Counted from the stretch's first letter, positions 1 through 7,692 are shown. The stretch: 20,814 nucleotides of DNA from G020353115 sp964389685 (GCA_964389685.1 CAYMFM010000071.1:1-20814); one strand, 5' to 3'. Made by a program: numbers and translations. The notes: generated by a model not told the origin, from the sequence alone.

Positions 1-168
1 ATCTACAGGGCAACAGATCTGGAAAGCGTGGCAAAGAAGATCCACTCCCAGAAATCTCAGGACTCTACCATTAAGCAACCCATCGTCATAAAAACAATAA
101 ATCAAACATCCCATAAGATCATACCAAATAAAAGTGACATATCAGATTATCAATCATTAATGAACTAA
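1..168 (+). CDS. istA: IS21-family transposase IstA, C-terminal end (partial)
   Basis: An open frame enters from the left edge of the window and ends at TAA 166-168, giving the last 55 residues. No catalytic motif falls in this piece; the tail is basic and polar, ending in SLMN. The identification rests on position: the stop lies 4 bp before the ATG of a clear istB, and the istA-istB order with near contact is the hallmark of IS21-family elements, where IstA is the DDE transposase and IstB its ATPase helper. The rest of istA and the left end of the element lie outside the window, so it cannot be judged whether the element is intact. Confidence 0.75.
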   Translation: MYRATDLESVAKKIHSQKSQDSTIKQPIVIKTINQTSHKIIPNKSDISDYQSLMN

Positions 169-172
169 GCCT

Positions 173-922
173 ATGGAAACAAAGACACAAGTTCTCAGAG
201 ACTACGCCGGCCAGCTCAGACTAAGCGGCATACAGGACCAGGTAGAAGAGTTGATCCGAAAAGCATCGGAAGAAAAATGCAGTTACCTGGATTTTTCTTT
301 AAACCTCCTGGAGACCGAAATCAACCAAAGAAGCCAACGTGACCTGGAGCGAAGGACCAAAGCTGCAAAACTGCCGGTAAATCACAACCTGGACCAATAT
401 GATTATGCCTTTATGAACGGTATTAGCAAGCAACAACTCAGCCAGCTGAGAGAATGCCAGTGGCTCGAACAGAATTACAATGTTGTTTTGATGGGCCCCT
501 CCGGAATCGGTAAGACACTTATTGCCGCAGGTCTTTGCTATGACGCCCTGAAAAAAGGATATAAAGCCTACTTCCGGACTATGGAGCAAATCAATGAAAC
601 ACTGATAATGAAAGACATTACCAGATCGGCACTTATCGAATATAACAAACTTCTAAAGGCTCACCTGATGGTCATTGATGACATTATGATGTTTGCCCTG
701 GAGAAGAAACAGGCAGTTCAGCTATTTAATTTTATCAACCACCTCCATGAAAGAGCTTCATTTGTTGTGACTACCAATAAAAGTCCTCAGGAATGGGTGA
801 AGATGCTTGATGATGAAGTGATTGCTACCGCTTTGCTGGATAGGATCCTGTATCGTTGTGAGGTGGTTAGGTTATCCGGGAAAAGCTATAGATTACAGAA
901 CCGAAAAACCATTTTTAATTGA
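173..922 (+). CDS. istB: IS21-family transposition helper ATPase IstB
   Basis: A 249-residue AAA+ ATPase of the IstB/DnaC-like family, close to the usual family length of about 245-260 residues. The Walker A motif GPSGIGKT lies near residues 108-115 and Walker B is LMVIDDI near residues 164-170. A sensor-like stretch VVTTNKS follows, and the C-terminal RSGKSYR-type end appears as RLSGKSYRLQNR. IstB assembles on DNA, selects the target and stimulates the IstA transposase. The gene starts 4 bp after the istA stop, so the two are translated together. Residue IDDIMMF replaces the more usual IDDFG or IDELG after Walker B, an ordinary variation. No frameshift or internal stop is visible, so the helper is probably functional. 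Confidence 0.93.
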   Translation: METKTQVLRDYAGQLRLSGIQDQVEELIRKASEEKCSYLDFSLNLLETEINQRSQRDLERRTKAAKLPVNHNLDQYDYAFMNGISKQQLSQLRECQWLEQNYNVVLMGPSGIGKTLIAAGLCYDALKKGYKAYFRTMEQINETLIMKDITRSALIEYNKLLKAHLMVIDDIMMFALEKKQAVQLFNFINHLHERASFVVTTNKSPQEWVKMLDDEVIATALLDRILYRCEVVRLSGKSYRLQNRKTIFN

Positions 923-978
923 GTTATTGTTCTTTGATTTTTTTTGTAAGTTTAAATTGAAAAAATGGGCATTCTTAA

Positions 979-1020
979 TTGCTATTTTTTGTACATCCTT
1001 ATTTGCCATTTTTAGTACAT
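979..1020 (+). repeat. Tandem 18-bp motif at the right end of the IS21-family element
   Basis: Two direct copies lie just past istB: TTGCTATTTTTTGTACAT (979-996) and TTGCCATTTTTAGTACAT (1003-1020). They differ at two positions and are offset by 24 bp. IS21-family ends typically carry several short internal repeats next to a terminus beginning TG, which IstA binds. Read inward from the right, the outer copy begins TGTACTAAAAATGG, so the terminus is probably at about 1019. The left terminus is outside the window, so this end could not be paired with its partner, and no target duplication could be tested. Confidence 0.6.
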
Positions 1021-1138
1021 TGTAACTTCCCGCTTACATTTGGTCTAATGGAGGTGGTCAACAAAACCGGAATAGATAGCTCAATATCACCGGAATCTCC
1101 ATTTAATCCCTCACTGATACAATTATCGTGTAGATATA

Positions 1139-2155
1139 TCATACCCTCTTGGACACATGGACGCAGCGAAAGCCGTTCGGATTGTAACACTTGTTGCATG
1201 AAACACATGACGAATGGTCGGCGCGTCCCGCTTCCATAGTGTTGACCAGATCAGGTTCGCGGATGAATGGTCTGGACATCGAAACCATGTCGCAAATGCC
1301 CTTGTTGACCACATTCTGCATGACGTCCCGCGAACGGAGACCACCCACGAGAATAATAGGAATGTCCACAAACTGTTTGATGGTCCTGGCCTGTGGTGCG
1401 AAGTAGGCTTCTTTCTCAGGCGCGTCAATTCCCTCGGTCGCCGCTTGTGCGTAATCCCCTGAAAAAGTAGCTGAGACTTCTATAGCATCAATGCCTGCTT
1501 CTTGGAGCGCTTTGGCTGTTGCAACCGACTCTTCCAACGCTAGGCTGTTGTCTCGGCCGTCTACCGCACCAAGTTTGCAGAGAATCGGATATTGTTGTCC
1601 CAGCGTCCGACGCAATCCTGAAGCAATCTCAATGAGTAAACGACGACGTCCTTCCAAATCGCTCCCATAGGCATCCGTGCGATGATTCTCAGCGGGTGTC
1701 AGGAATCCACTGAGCAGAAAACCGTGTGCAGCATGAATCTGTACTCCGTCAAATCCAGCTTCTTGCGCGCGACTCCCTGCCGCGACGAAACGGTCTGTTG
1801 CATCACGGATCTCTACTCTGCTCATCTCGTCAGGTCGCCGCCCGGCGGAATTGATCTGTGCAACAACCTTTGTCCCGTTGCCGCGGGATGTCTGTGCCAG
1901 ACGCTGAAGCCCCACGATGTGATCCTTCTTCGCGATGCCGGTCTGTTTCGGGCTGCATTTCCAATCTTGGTCCACGTACATATGTCCAGTTATAATCAAT
2001 CCAACACCTCCACAGGCCAAGTTCTCGTAAATAGGGAATACCTCTTCCTGAAGCATACCGTCAAGCGTTGCCCGTGATTCACCTGTCGCAGAGCGAACGA
2101 ATCGATTCTTTAAGACGAGGCGTCCGACTGAGTACTGTTCAAAAATGCTTTTCAT
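1139..2155 (-). CDS. NADH:flavin oxidoreductase, Old Yellow Enzyme family
   Basis: A 338-residue FMN-dependent TIM-barrel oxidoreductase. The N-terminus (LKNRFVRSATGE, residues 16-27) is the typical OYE-like opening. The substrate/FMN-binding signature HAAHGFLLSGFLTP lies near residues 143-156. The phosphate-binding stretch IILVGGLRS is followed by MVSMSRPFIREPDL, where this family grips FMN. The C-terminus holds the cysteine cluster SCVSCNKC. Such enzymes reduce activated C=C bonds or nitro groups with NAD(P)H; the substrate cannot be told from sequence. A good Shine-Dalgarno sequence (AAAGGA) precedes the ATG, unlike most genes here. Coding DNA is clearly richer in G+C than the flanks, and the gene stands alone between an IS21 element and repeats, which suggests horizontal acquisition. 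It lacks the long C-terminal FAD/NAD domain of 2,4-dienoyl-CoA reductases, so it is the short single-domain type. Confidence 0.9.
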   Translation of the reverse strand: MKSIFEQYSVGRLVLKNRFVRSATGESRATLDGMLQEEVFPIYENLACGGVGLIITGHMYVDQDWKCSPKQTGIAKKDHIVGLQRLAQTSRGNGTKVVAQINSAGRRPDEMSRVEIRDATDRFVAAGSRAQEAGFDGVQIHAAHGFLLSGFLTPAENHRTDAYGSDLEGRRRLLIEIASGLRRTLGQQYPILCKLGAVDGRDNSLALEESVATAKALQEAGIDAIEVSATFSGDYAQAATEGIDAPEKEAYFAPQARTIKQFVDIPIILVGGLRSRDVMQNVVNKGICDMVSMSRPFIREPDLVNTMEAGRADHSSCVSCNKCYNPNGFRCVHVSKRV

Positions 2156-2185
2156 GGTAATGGTGTCCTTTAGGAAATCGGAGCA

Positions 2186-2208
2186 AACATATATTCTACT
2201 ACCAATTT
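2186..2208 (+). repeat. 23-bp direct repeat, copy 1 (partner at 9452-9474)
   Basis: The sequence starts AACATATATTCTACT and matches 9452-9474 at 21 of 23 positions in the same orientation. Here it lies about 30 bp upstream of the OYE start codon. The second copy abuts the outer edge of the attC array. Its role is unknown; a shared promoter or leader fragment and a recombination scar are both possible. Confidence 0.5.
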
Positions 2209-2276
2209 ACTTGTAAAATGATTGTTTTGCAACAAAAAGCAGATACTATATAATACTTTTAAATATTAAAGAGATT

Positions 2277-2374
2277 TATTTTAATTATTATATCATCAAA
2301 TAATCCTCCACCAAACAATTTAAAATATCAACCTCCCCTGTAACGGAAAACAAACAAAGGGACCAATATTTAGA
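2277..2374 (-). repeat. Dispersed 98-bp repeat, copy A (inverted)
   Basis: Reverse complement of this stretch aligns with copy B at 4276-4373. Positions 2332-2365 match 4285-4318 in inverted orientation at 33 of 34 bases, and the remaining part is recognisable but diverged (an AATTGTTTGG block is shared). Copies A and B therefore bracket the BASS transporter and the gene remnant as inverted repeats about 2 kb apart. Confidence 0.75.
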
Positions 2375-2501
2375 GTAACTAAAATCAATTTAAACACAGG
2401 CAGAAGTACAATTATTGGGAGATGTATCTTTTAGCTGGTCACAACATTTAATCCAAATTGGTTTGACGACTTACATTATTTTAATAGGCTGAACTGAAAG
2501 A

Positions 2502-3815
2502 TTATTCCGCTTTTCCTCCTGGTTGCCGGACAAGTTTTTTCTTATGCCACCAGGTCGCCAGCATAGAACCTGATACGTTCATCCAGGGACCGAAAATAGC
2601 GGGTGCGAGGGCTGCTGAAGAACTTTTCAGCACATTCATTGCAAGACCGGATGCCATCCCTCCGTTCTGCATGCCTACTTCAAATGCCACTGTCCGGCAG
2701 GAGATTTTATCGAGCCTTACCAGGCGGGCAAGCCAGTAGCCAAACAAATAACCAAGCGCATTGTGGATGACTGCAACGGCAATCAGCATTAGCCCCACGG
2801 AGACAAGTTTGTCCGCTGATCGTGCAGTAATGATTGCTATGATTAGACAAATGCCTGCCATCGAAACAGTGGGGAGAGTTTTATCCATCCAATTATCCGG
2901 TCCTTTTAACCAGATGGAAATGACGAGCTTGGCCAGGGCGACCAGTCCGATCAGCAGGAATCCCACAATAAATCCGTCTTTCTGCAGAACAGCACTCTTA
3001 TAGGTGATCAGATTTGAAGGGACTAAAAATATACTTAGCAAGGCTAACAGGATAAAGAGCATCCCTGTCAGGGAGAGGACACCTGCACTTCTATAAAACG
3101 GGTTTTTGCTGTAAAGTATTCGGTTAGCGGCAAGTCCGGCTAAGATGGGAACGATGATCATATTGATGATACCGAACATCATATCCAGAAAGCTGATCTC
3201 AATAAATTGCCCGGCCAGCTTGTCCATCAGGAGAGGGGTCAGTACGGGGGAAGCCAGTGTTGAGCAGGATGTCATGGTTACTGAAAGGGCTACGTTTCCT
3301 CCGGCCAGGTAAGTCATAAGGTTGCTGGCTACTCCTCCCGGACAGGAACCGATGAGTACTATACCTGCTGAAATTTCGGGATCAAATTGAAAAAGTTTAG
3401 CCAGACTCAAACCCAGCAAGGGCATGATTATAAATTGAAGGGCAAGGCCTACAAAGACTGGAAAAGGCATTTTAAACACCCTGGTAAAATCCTGGAGACT
3501 TAGGGTTGTGCCCATTCCAAACATGATCACCTGTATCAGTGGAACGATTAGGATTCCCAGGTCTAACCCGAACCAGGACATGAAGGTTGACGGGTAGATC
3601 ATAGAAATGCTGACAAATGCGAATACCCAGATGGTAAATGCAAAGCTCCTGAGTTTTGGATGACCCATGAAATAGATGGCCAGGCTGGTTAAGAAGGCGA
3701 TAAGAAAGGGCCCTGCAAATTTCTTTACCCCAAAAAGGAAAAAATATCCCAGAAGCAGAAGGCAGAGGGCAGCAAGCAGTAGAAGGAAGAATGACCTGAA
3801 AGGAGGGATTTTCAT
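2502..3815 (-). CDS. Bile acid:sodium symporter (BASS/SBF) family transporter
   Basis: A 437-residue, very hydrophobic inner-membrane protein with about 12 candidate membrane segments. The BASS family signature is clear near residues 157-195: GSCPGGVASNLMTYLAGG followed by ALSVTMTSCSTLASPVLTP. This crossover region forms the sodium and substrate sites in known family members. A second glycine-rich region, EVGMQNGGMASGLA, lies near the C-terminus. Family members import bile acids, pantoate, pyruvate, arsenite-type or other organic anions with sodium; the substrate here cannot be assigned. The protein is longer than the usual 300-330 residues because about 90 residues with three or four extra hydrophobic segments precede the conserved core. 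The start codon lies 7 bp after the stop of an upstream remnant, so the two were once in one operon. Confidence 0.88.
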   Translation of the reverse strand: MKIPPFRSFFLLLLAALCLLLLGYFFLFGVKKFAGPFLIAFLTSLAIYFMGHPKLRSFAFTIWVFAFVSISMIYPSTFMSWFGLDLGILIVPLIQVIMFGMGTTLSLQDFTRVFKMPFPVFVGLALQFIIMPLLGLSLAKLFQFDPEISAGIVLIGSCPGGVASNLMTYLAGGNVALSVTMTSCSTLASPVLTPLLMDKLAGQFIEISFLDMMFGIINMIIVPILAGLAANRILYSKNPFYRSAGVLSLTGMLFILLALLSIFLVPSNLITYKSAVLQKDGFIVGFLLIGLVALAKLVISIWLKGPDNWMDKTLPTVSMAGICLIIAIITARSADKLVSVGLMLIAVAVIHNALGYLFGYWLARLVRLDKISCRTVAFEVGMQNGGMASGLAMNVLKSSSAALAPAIFGPWMNVSGSMLATWWHKKKLVRQPGGKAE

Positions 3816-3822
3816 AACAATC

Positions 3823-4059
3823 TTACCAGTTCCGCTTATTTGAATTTATGATCTGCTGAATCGCTTCCTCCGGTACAGGTAGTTTGTCTATATTCTTCCG
3901 CAGACACTCTTTAAAATCCTTTATGATTTCAGAAGTCCATTTATTATCTATCTGACCAGGAGTATATTTGCCTTCCCGCAGACGCTGGTGACCGAACATA
4001 TCCCGAAGAGTTATGGCCAGCAAATTCTCCAGTGAGTTGCAGGAATAGTAATCGTACTT
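3823..4059 (-). pseudogene. 3' remnant of an unidentified gene upstream of the transporter
   Basis: An open frame of 78 codons ends at 3823 and is bounded upstream by a stop at 4060-4062. It contains no in-frame ATG near its 5' end; the only early start is TTG at 4021-4023. The product is polar and partly helical (LLAITLRDMFGHQRLREGKY, later ending NSNKRNW) and was not recognised. Its tight 7-bp spacing to the transporter start and lack of a normal start suggest the C-terminal part of a longer protein whose 5' portion has been lost, perhaps through the repeat insertion at 4276. A genuine small protein starting at TTG is less likely but possible. Confidence 0.45.
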
Positions 4060-4116
4060 TCAAATATATGGCAAAATTGAATTTATTATCACTAATTTTT
4101 AGTCCAACTTAGAAAC

Positions 4117-4135
4117 CCACCTTCTTTGAAGGTGG
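4117..4135. other. Perfect 8-bp hairpin, weak terminator or IS end remnant
   Basis: CCACCTTC, a TTT loop and GAAGGTGG form a perfect stem. The flanking T-runs are poor on both strands, so it is not a clear terminator. Compact hairpins like this also occur near ends of IS200/IS605 elements, but no Y1 transposase is present. Confidence 0.35.
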
Positions 4136-4275
4136 TCATGTTTTATTAGCTTTGCATAAAAAGTGAAGCTTTGAGCAAATTTAAGAAATTGTCGCATGTA
4201 ATCTATTATCATGTATATCATATTGTTTGGATTACGAAATATAGATACAGAATATTAAAAGGTGAGGTTGCTAGC

Positions 4276-4373
4276 TCTAAATAATGGTCCATTTGTTTGT
4301 TTTCCGTTACAGGGGAGGTTTTAAAATTCAATTGTTTGGGGGAGTATTGTTTGGTCAATCAAAAAAACTGACA
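4276..4373 (+). repeat. Dispersed 98-bp repeat, copy B
   Basis: This copy is colinear, without gaps, with copy C at 9781-9878. The best block is 4338-4373 versus 9843-9878 with 30 of 36 identical, including AATCAAAAAAACTG. Its left part is nearly identical to inverted copy A. Two G-rich runs (GGGGAGG and GGGGGAG) separated by about 20 bp are shared by copies B and C. The function is unknown; it may be a MITE, a decayed IS end or a shared leader. Confidence 0.75.
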
Positions 4374-4399
4374 AGTTAGAATCTAATGATAGAGTTCAT

Positions 4400-4424
4400 C
4401 GTCTGTTGGACCGAATTGTTAGAA
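4400..4424 (-). other. Possible truncated attC half-site after the RRM gene
   Basis: On the minus strand this reads TTCTAACAATTCGGTCC and onward, which has the form of the R''-L'' arm that opens an integron attC site. It lies 34-58 bp downstream of the RRM stop codon. No matching R' arm was found before repeat copy B, so if real it is truncated. The resemblance is short and may be chance. Confidence 0.25.
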
Positions 4425-4457
4425 AATAATATTTTACCAGGATCGTCTGTGCACACC

Positions 4458-4715
4458 TCAGATCCGCCTTTCGGAACGTGGACGAGCTTCATTCACTACC
4501 ATACTACTCTCTTTTAATCCTTTCCCATGTAAGCCATCAATGGCAGAAAGAGCTTCTTTATTTGTTGGCATTTCTATAAACGCAAAACCTCTCGATTCTC
4601 CTGTATATCTATCTTTAATAATTCTCACACTCTCAACTTTGCCATAAGCTTCAAAAGTCTGTCTTAAATCATTATCATTTACATCAAGGGATAAGCTTCC
4701 TACATAAATATTCAT
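4458..4715 (-). CDS. Single-domain RRM RNA-binding protein
   Basis: An 85-residue protein made of one RNA recognition motif. RNP2 is NIYVGSL at residues 2-8 and RNP1 is RGFAFIEM at residues 42-49, with aromatic residues at the RNA-stacking positions. The C-terminal tail is short and basic (NEARPRSERRI). Proteins of this size and layout are common in Bacteroidota and cyanobacteria, where they bind RNA and are often cold- or stress-induced; that role is inferred here. The gene lies directly downstream of attC site 1, in the same orientation as the cassettes. It may therefore be a resident gene next to the array or a terminal cassette that has lost most of its own attC. Confidence 0.9.
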   Translation of the reverse strand: MNIYVGSLSLDVNDNDLRQTFEAYGKVESVRIIKDRYTGESRGFAFIEMPTNKEALSAIDGLHGKGLKESSMVVNEARPRSERRI

Positions 4716-4805
4716 TTTATTATTCCTTTTACGTTAATATTTAAATCTATAAATAATTTATCTTCTTAATTTTCCTATATAATATTATCACGACCTCCCT
4801 ATTTT

Positions 4806-4934
4806 TTCTAACGGAGCTAACCTGCCACAAAACTGCGTGGTAAATGTTTTTAATTTACTTCCATATTTGGAGCGGAAGACATACTTTTTAATACCACAGA
4901 TATTTTGTGGTCAGAGTTTAGCGGCTTGTTATGC
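4806..4934 (-). other. Integron attC site 1, downstream of the OLD-family gene
   Basis: On the minus strand the site opens with R'' GCATAAC (4928-4934) followed by AAGCCGCTAAA and closes with GTTAGCTCCGTTAGA, R' at 4806-4812. The arms are imperfectly complementary: CCACAAAA (4825-4832) pairs with TTTTGTGG (4903-4910), and GTGGTA (4837-4842) pairs with TACCAC (4892-4897). At about 129 bp it is of the long, VCR-like size. The site begins 20 bp after the stop codon of the 586-codon gene. Confidence 0.85.
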
Positions 4935-4953
4935 TATGGCTTCTTGCTAGTTC

Positions 4954-6714
4954 TTATACCTTTCTGTCACGGAAAGACCGATTACGTTCAATAGCCTCTA
5001 TAACAACCCGTACTTCTTCAGGGATTTCATGTTTGCGAAGCACCCTTAGAATGTCTCGCAGACTGATACCACGTCCATACTTCGAATGTAGCCAGGAACT
5101 GATCTGTTTTATAACCTCTTTACCTGGAACTATAGTTAGAGCTGTTTCGGGATTTTCAAAAGATGGCTCTACGACTTCACGAGCGCGTCGATTAGCCTGG
5201 GTGATGCCACCAGCGGGGTCGTCCTGTTGGAATGCCGTAGCATATGCGTCAAGTACAACATTTCTAAGCTCAGTTGCGATTTTGTTAATCTGGGCAGAAA
5301 TGGCTTTAGACAAGGTATCAAGGTTGAGCTCTGGTCTTCGCGAGTGGACGATCCGCGCAATAGCACGAGGAACGACGAAGTAGTTCTCAATTTCTTTACG
5401 AGACCAAATATGTAGCTGGACCTGACACTTCTTAGCATCTTGAAGCCGTTTTTTGATTTGTGCTGGTGTGTGATAATCTGAATCGAGGATGCAGTAGACC
5501 GTTACTGTTTGACCCAACGCATTTTGTGCAAACATTGTTGAACCAACTGCATAGTTCCATCCATTCCAGCCTCCAATCGACGTGTTCGGAATATCATCGA
5601 ATGCCATAGGCGATGACGGATAAAGTTTGTCGTGGAGGATTTTCAAGAATCTCAAGTCATCACCCTCGACCAATATACAACGCCTCGAACTCCACAACCG
5701 CGCAAGATGGATATTGTGTACTCCTCCAATGTTCTCGATTAGTTGTTGGACAGCAGGAAGTGTATCAGCGAAGCAAGAACGGTCTTGCTTGCGATCAATG
5801 ACGAGAATCTCCGATGGATCTAAATCTGCCACGATCTCTACAGAGTGAGTTGCGATAATAATTTGTGGATATTTTCCCCTAATGTATCTGATCAATCGCC
5901 TCTGCAGATCTGGGTGCATATATACATCCGGTTCGTCAAGCACGACAGATGCCCCATCCTCAACTCGAGAGAGAAACCAAATCGTCTGCAGCCACATCTG
6001 CAAACCATGACCCATGCATGCGACTTCTGCAACGAAATCCCTGTCTCGAATAGTCAGGCTGAGATCTTGACCTGCATAGCCTCGCGCTCCTTGCAACTGA
6101 CGAATCTGGATCTCTGGCCAAGTCTCCTCAGCCATTTGCCGGAACCGTTTATAAGCACCATGCATAAAGCGTAGTTGGTTCCGGAAGTGCCTAGATGACA
6201 AGATAAGGGACAGATTCCGGCGAATATAATCTTCCGTTAAAATTTTTTCCTTTGGGTCAAGCGGTGTGATCTGGGGGAGTACACGTAAAGCAGGAAAACC
6301 AGACTTCTGGGCACGATCCTTGGTGCGGATAACCTCACTGTCTTGGTCACGAAGGATTGCATGACATTCTCCATTACGGGTGACGAATAGATGGATACTC
6401 TCTCCGCCTGTGAACGTAGCTATAACCTGAGCAGGGTCATCACTATAATGATATGTGATAGTATCAAATTGAATTCCTAGCCCTTTTAAAGAGGGGTGCA
6501 CACCTAGAAATCGAAGTGGAAGTTGGCTCCAACCGGGTGGTTTCCAGAATTGAAGCCCACCAAGTCGCTCATTGATGACTGAAATAAGGCGTAGAGCCTC
6601 AACAACAGTGGACTTCCCGGCATTGTTATGACCTACAGCTACTGTTAATGGTCGTAGGTCGAGGTTGTGGTCCAAGAAACCCCTATAGTTTTTAAGCTTG
6701 AGTGTAGACAGCAT
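4954..6714 (-). CDS. OLD-family ATP-dependent nuclease (AAA ATPase plus TOPRIM), integron cassette gene
   Basis: A 586-residue protein with an ABC/SMC-type ATPase followed by a TOPRIM domain. Walker A is GHNNAGKST (28-36), the signature region reads MGHGLQM (234-240), Walker B is VVLDEPD (257-263), and the switch histidine lies in ATHS (288-291). The TOPRIM domain shows the catalytic glutamate in LVEGDD (348-353), the aspartate pair in ILDSD (409-413), and a third acidic patch KEIENYF (440-446). OLD nucleases cut DNA in a metal-dependent, ATP-regulated way, and several relatives protect against phage. No GajB-like helicase or other usual partner lies beside it, so it would be a stand-alone (class 1-like) form. 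Attributes of a cassette gene are clear: an attC site ends 70 bp upstream of its start and another begins 20 bp after its stop. Base composition is less AT-rich than the two cassettes to its right, indicating a separate origin. Confidence 0.9.
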   Translation of the reverse strand: MLSTLKLKNYRGFLDHNLDLRPLTVAVGHNNAGKSTVVEALRLISVINERLGGLQFWKPPGWSQLPLRFLGVHPSLKGLGIQFDTITYHYSDDPAQVIATFTGGESIHLFVTRNGECHAILRDQDSEVIRTKDRAQKSGFPALRVLPQITPLDPKEKILTEDYIRRNLSLILSSRHFRNQLRFMHGAYKRFRQMAEETWPEIQIRQLQGARGYAGQDLSLTIRDRDFVAEVACMGHGLQMWLQTIWFLSRVEDGASVVLDEPDVYMHPDLQRRLIRYIRGKYPQIIIATHSVEIVADLDPSEILVIDRKQDRSCFADTLPAVQQLIENIGGVHNIHLARLWSSRRCILVEGDDLRFLKILHDKLYPSSPMAFDDIPNTSIGGWNGWNYAVGSTMFAQNALGQTVTVYCILDSDYHTPAQIKKRLQDAKKCQVQLHIWSRKEIENYFVVPRAIARIVHSRRPELNLDTLSKAISAQINKIATELRNVVLDAYATAFQQDDPAGGITQANRRAREVVEPSFENPETALTIVPGKEVIKQISSWLHSKYGRGISLRDILRVLRKHEIPEEVRVVIEAIERNRSFRDRKV

Positions 6715-6783
6715 TTGATAAAACTGCTAATGGTTGAAATAATGCTAGACTGTGTGTATTAAGTTTCCCATATGTTTGGTTCA

Positions 6784-6862
6784 GCATAACGGACGTTTGA
6801 ATTAACCGGCGCCTGCACTGCCGCTGCTTAAAGTTACAGACGATTCCAGCGTCCGGTTAAAT
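6784..6862 (-). other. Integron attC site 2, downstream of the DUF4145 gene
   Basis: A 79-bp site. On the minus strand R'' is ATTTAAC (6856-6862) and R' is GTTATGC (6784-6790). Stem pairs are CGGACG (6790-6795) with CGTCCG (6850-6855) and TTGAAT (6797-6802) with ATTCCA (6843-6848), separated by an unpaired spacer base as expected for attC. It begins 11 bp after the stop codon of the 227-codon gene. Confidence 0.9.
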
Positions 6863-6873
6863 GATTTGTTCGA

Positions 6874-7557
6874 CTATTTTCTTTTGGGTATTTTTCCTTT
6901 TAACTCTTTTGCTTTTTGTAAAAGCTCTTTATCACGACTTGGCTTAAAATATAATCTATCAAACAATGATTCTAAAATATCTATAACACTATTTAATAAA
7001 TTTTCATCTGGTGCATAACCCCGATGCGCTGCAGCATTGCCAGCCTCCAAAACCGCATCAAGTAATTCTTTTTCTGTTGAATCAATAAATCCTTCTGATT
7101 CTAGTTTATTGAGTTTATTTTTAAAACTACCTTTATCCCCTATCTTATCTACTATGAGCATATCAAGCGCGGTACGAGCTCCAAAAGCAGCCAAAAACCT
7201 TGAATTTGCATCTAGCGCAATATAAACCTCTTGAAGTACCTCTTGAAATTTCGTTTCCAATTTTTCAAACCAAACTGGTTTGGGTCTTGATACAATTGGC
7301 GGATAGTATGAATCTTTATAATCTTTTTGATCATGCGACCACTGGGCTTCACTATTCCAATGTCGAACTCTCAATGTTACATTGCTGCATTCCTGACATT
7401 CAAGTACCTGATAAATATTTTCCCATGAAAATGAGAATTCTGGTGCTACTTCATGTACACCCGATCTTTTTACTGAGCTTAAAACAAGGTGCTTCATTTC
7501 CCTCAAACATTCGTTACAAAAAATTCTAACAATTTTATAGTTTTTAGCTTCAGTCAT
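6874..7557 (-). CDS. DUF4145-type protein with zinc ribbon and HEPN-like domain, integron cassette gene
   Basis: A 227-residue protein. The N-terminal part carries two CxxC pairs, C14/C17 and C54/C57, consistent with a zinc ribbon. The helical C-terminal part (about 100-205) has GARTALDMLI and EAGNAAAHRGY, the pattern of DUF4145. That family is related to HEPN domains and is often found beside restriction enzymes or other defence genes. The canonical HEPN RNase motif (R-x4-6-H) is not evident, since the histidine is preceded by GNAAA, so RNase activity is doubtful. The start codon lies about 16 bp downstream of the R' box of the preceding attC, a typical compact cassette. The coding sequence is AT-rich. 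Confidence 0.75.
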   Translation of the reverse strand: MTEAKNYKIVRIFCNECLREMKHLVLSSVKRSGVHEVAPEFSFSWENIYQVLECQECSNVTLRVRHWNSEAQWSHDQKDYKDSYYPPIVSRPKPVWFEKLETKFQEVLQEVYIALDANSRFLAAFGARTALDMLIVDKIGDKGSFKNKLNKLESEGFIDSTEKELLDAVLEAGNAAAHRGYAPDENLLNSVIDILESLFDRLYFKPSRDKELLQKAKELKGKIPKRK

Positions 7558-7573
7558 TTAAACTTCATTAATA

Positions 7574-7692
7574 GTTGAACGGATGCGAGTTCAGCTGCTT
7601 GCGCCAGCTGGCATGACTTTTTGCCAAATCACCCACCATTCGTTTGCAAAAAGCATGACAGCCAGCAAGTTAGCTGCAGCGAATTGTTATAT
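7574..7692 (-). other. Integron attC site 3, downstream of the PIN-like gene
   Basis: A 119-bp site. On the minus strand R'' is ATATAAC (7686-7692), followed by AATTCGCTGCAGC, and R' is GTTCAAC (7574-7580). The inner arms GCTGGCATGACTTTTTGC (from 7607) and its near complement at 7646-7666 pair with a few extrahelical bases. The TAA of the upstream gene (7687-7689) lies inside R'', a common property of cassettes. Confidence 0.88.

Larger units (their letters stand above)
2156..2501. other. AT-rich intergenic region between OYE and transporter genes
   Basis: This 346-bp stretch has no credible gene. It holds a 23-bp motif (2186-2208) also found at 9452, and one inverted copy of a dispersed 98-bp repeat (2277-2374). 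The remainder is plain AT-rich sequence. The OYE promoter must lie in its left part, but no convincing box was seen. Confidence 0.6.
4060..4457. other. Intergenic region with hairpin and repeat copy B
   Basis: About 400 bp without a credible gene. It contains a perfect 8-bp hairpin at 4117-4135, repeat copy B at 4276-4373 and a possible half attC site at 4400-4424. The remaining sequence is AT-rich with nothing recognisable. Confidence 0.6.

Noticed and set aside
1020..1138. An attC site downstream of the OYE gene, which would make it a cassette
   Set aside because: Only weak pairing (AATGGAG/CTCCATT) and no R'/R'' boxes were found.
4931..5383. 150-codon plus-strand frame overlapping the OLD-family gene
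   Set aside because: It lies antisense to the TOPRIM region of a well-supported gene and begins within attC site 1.
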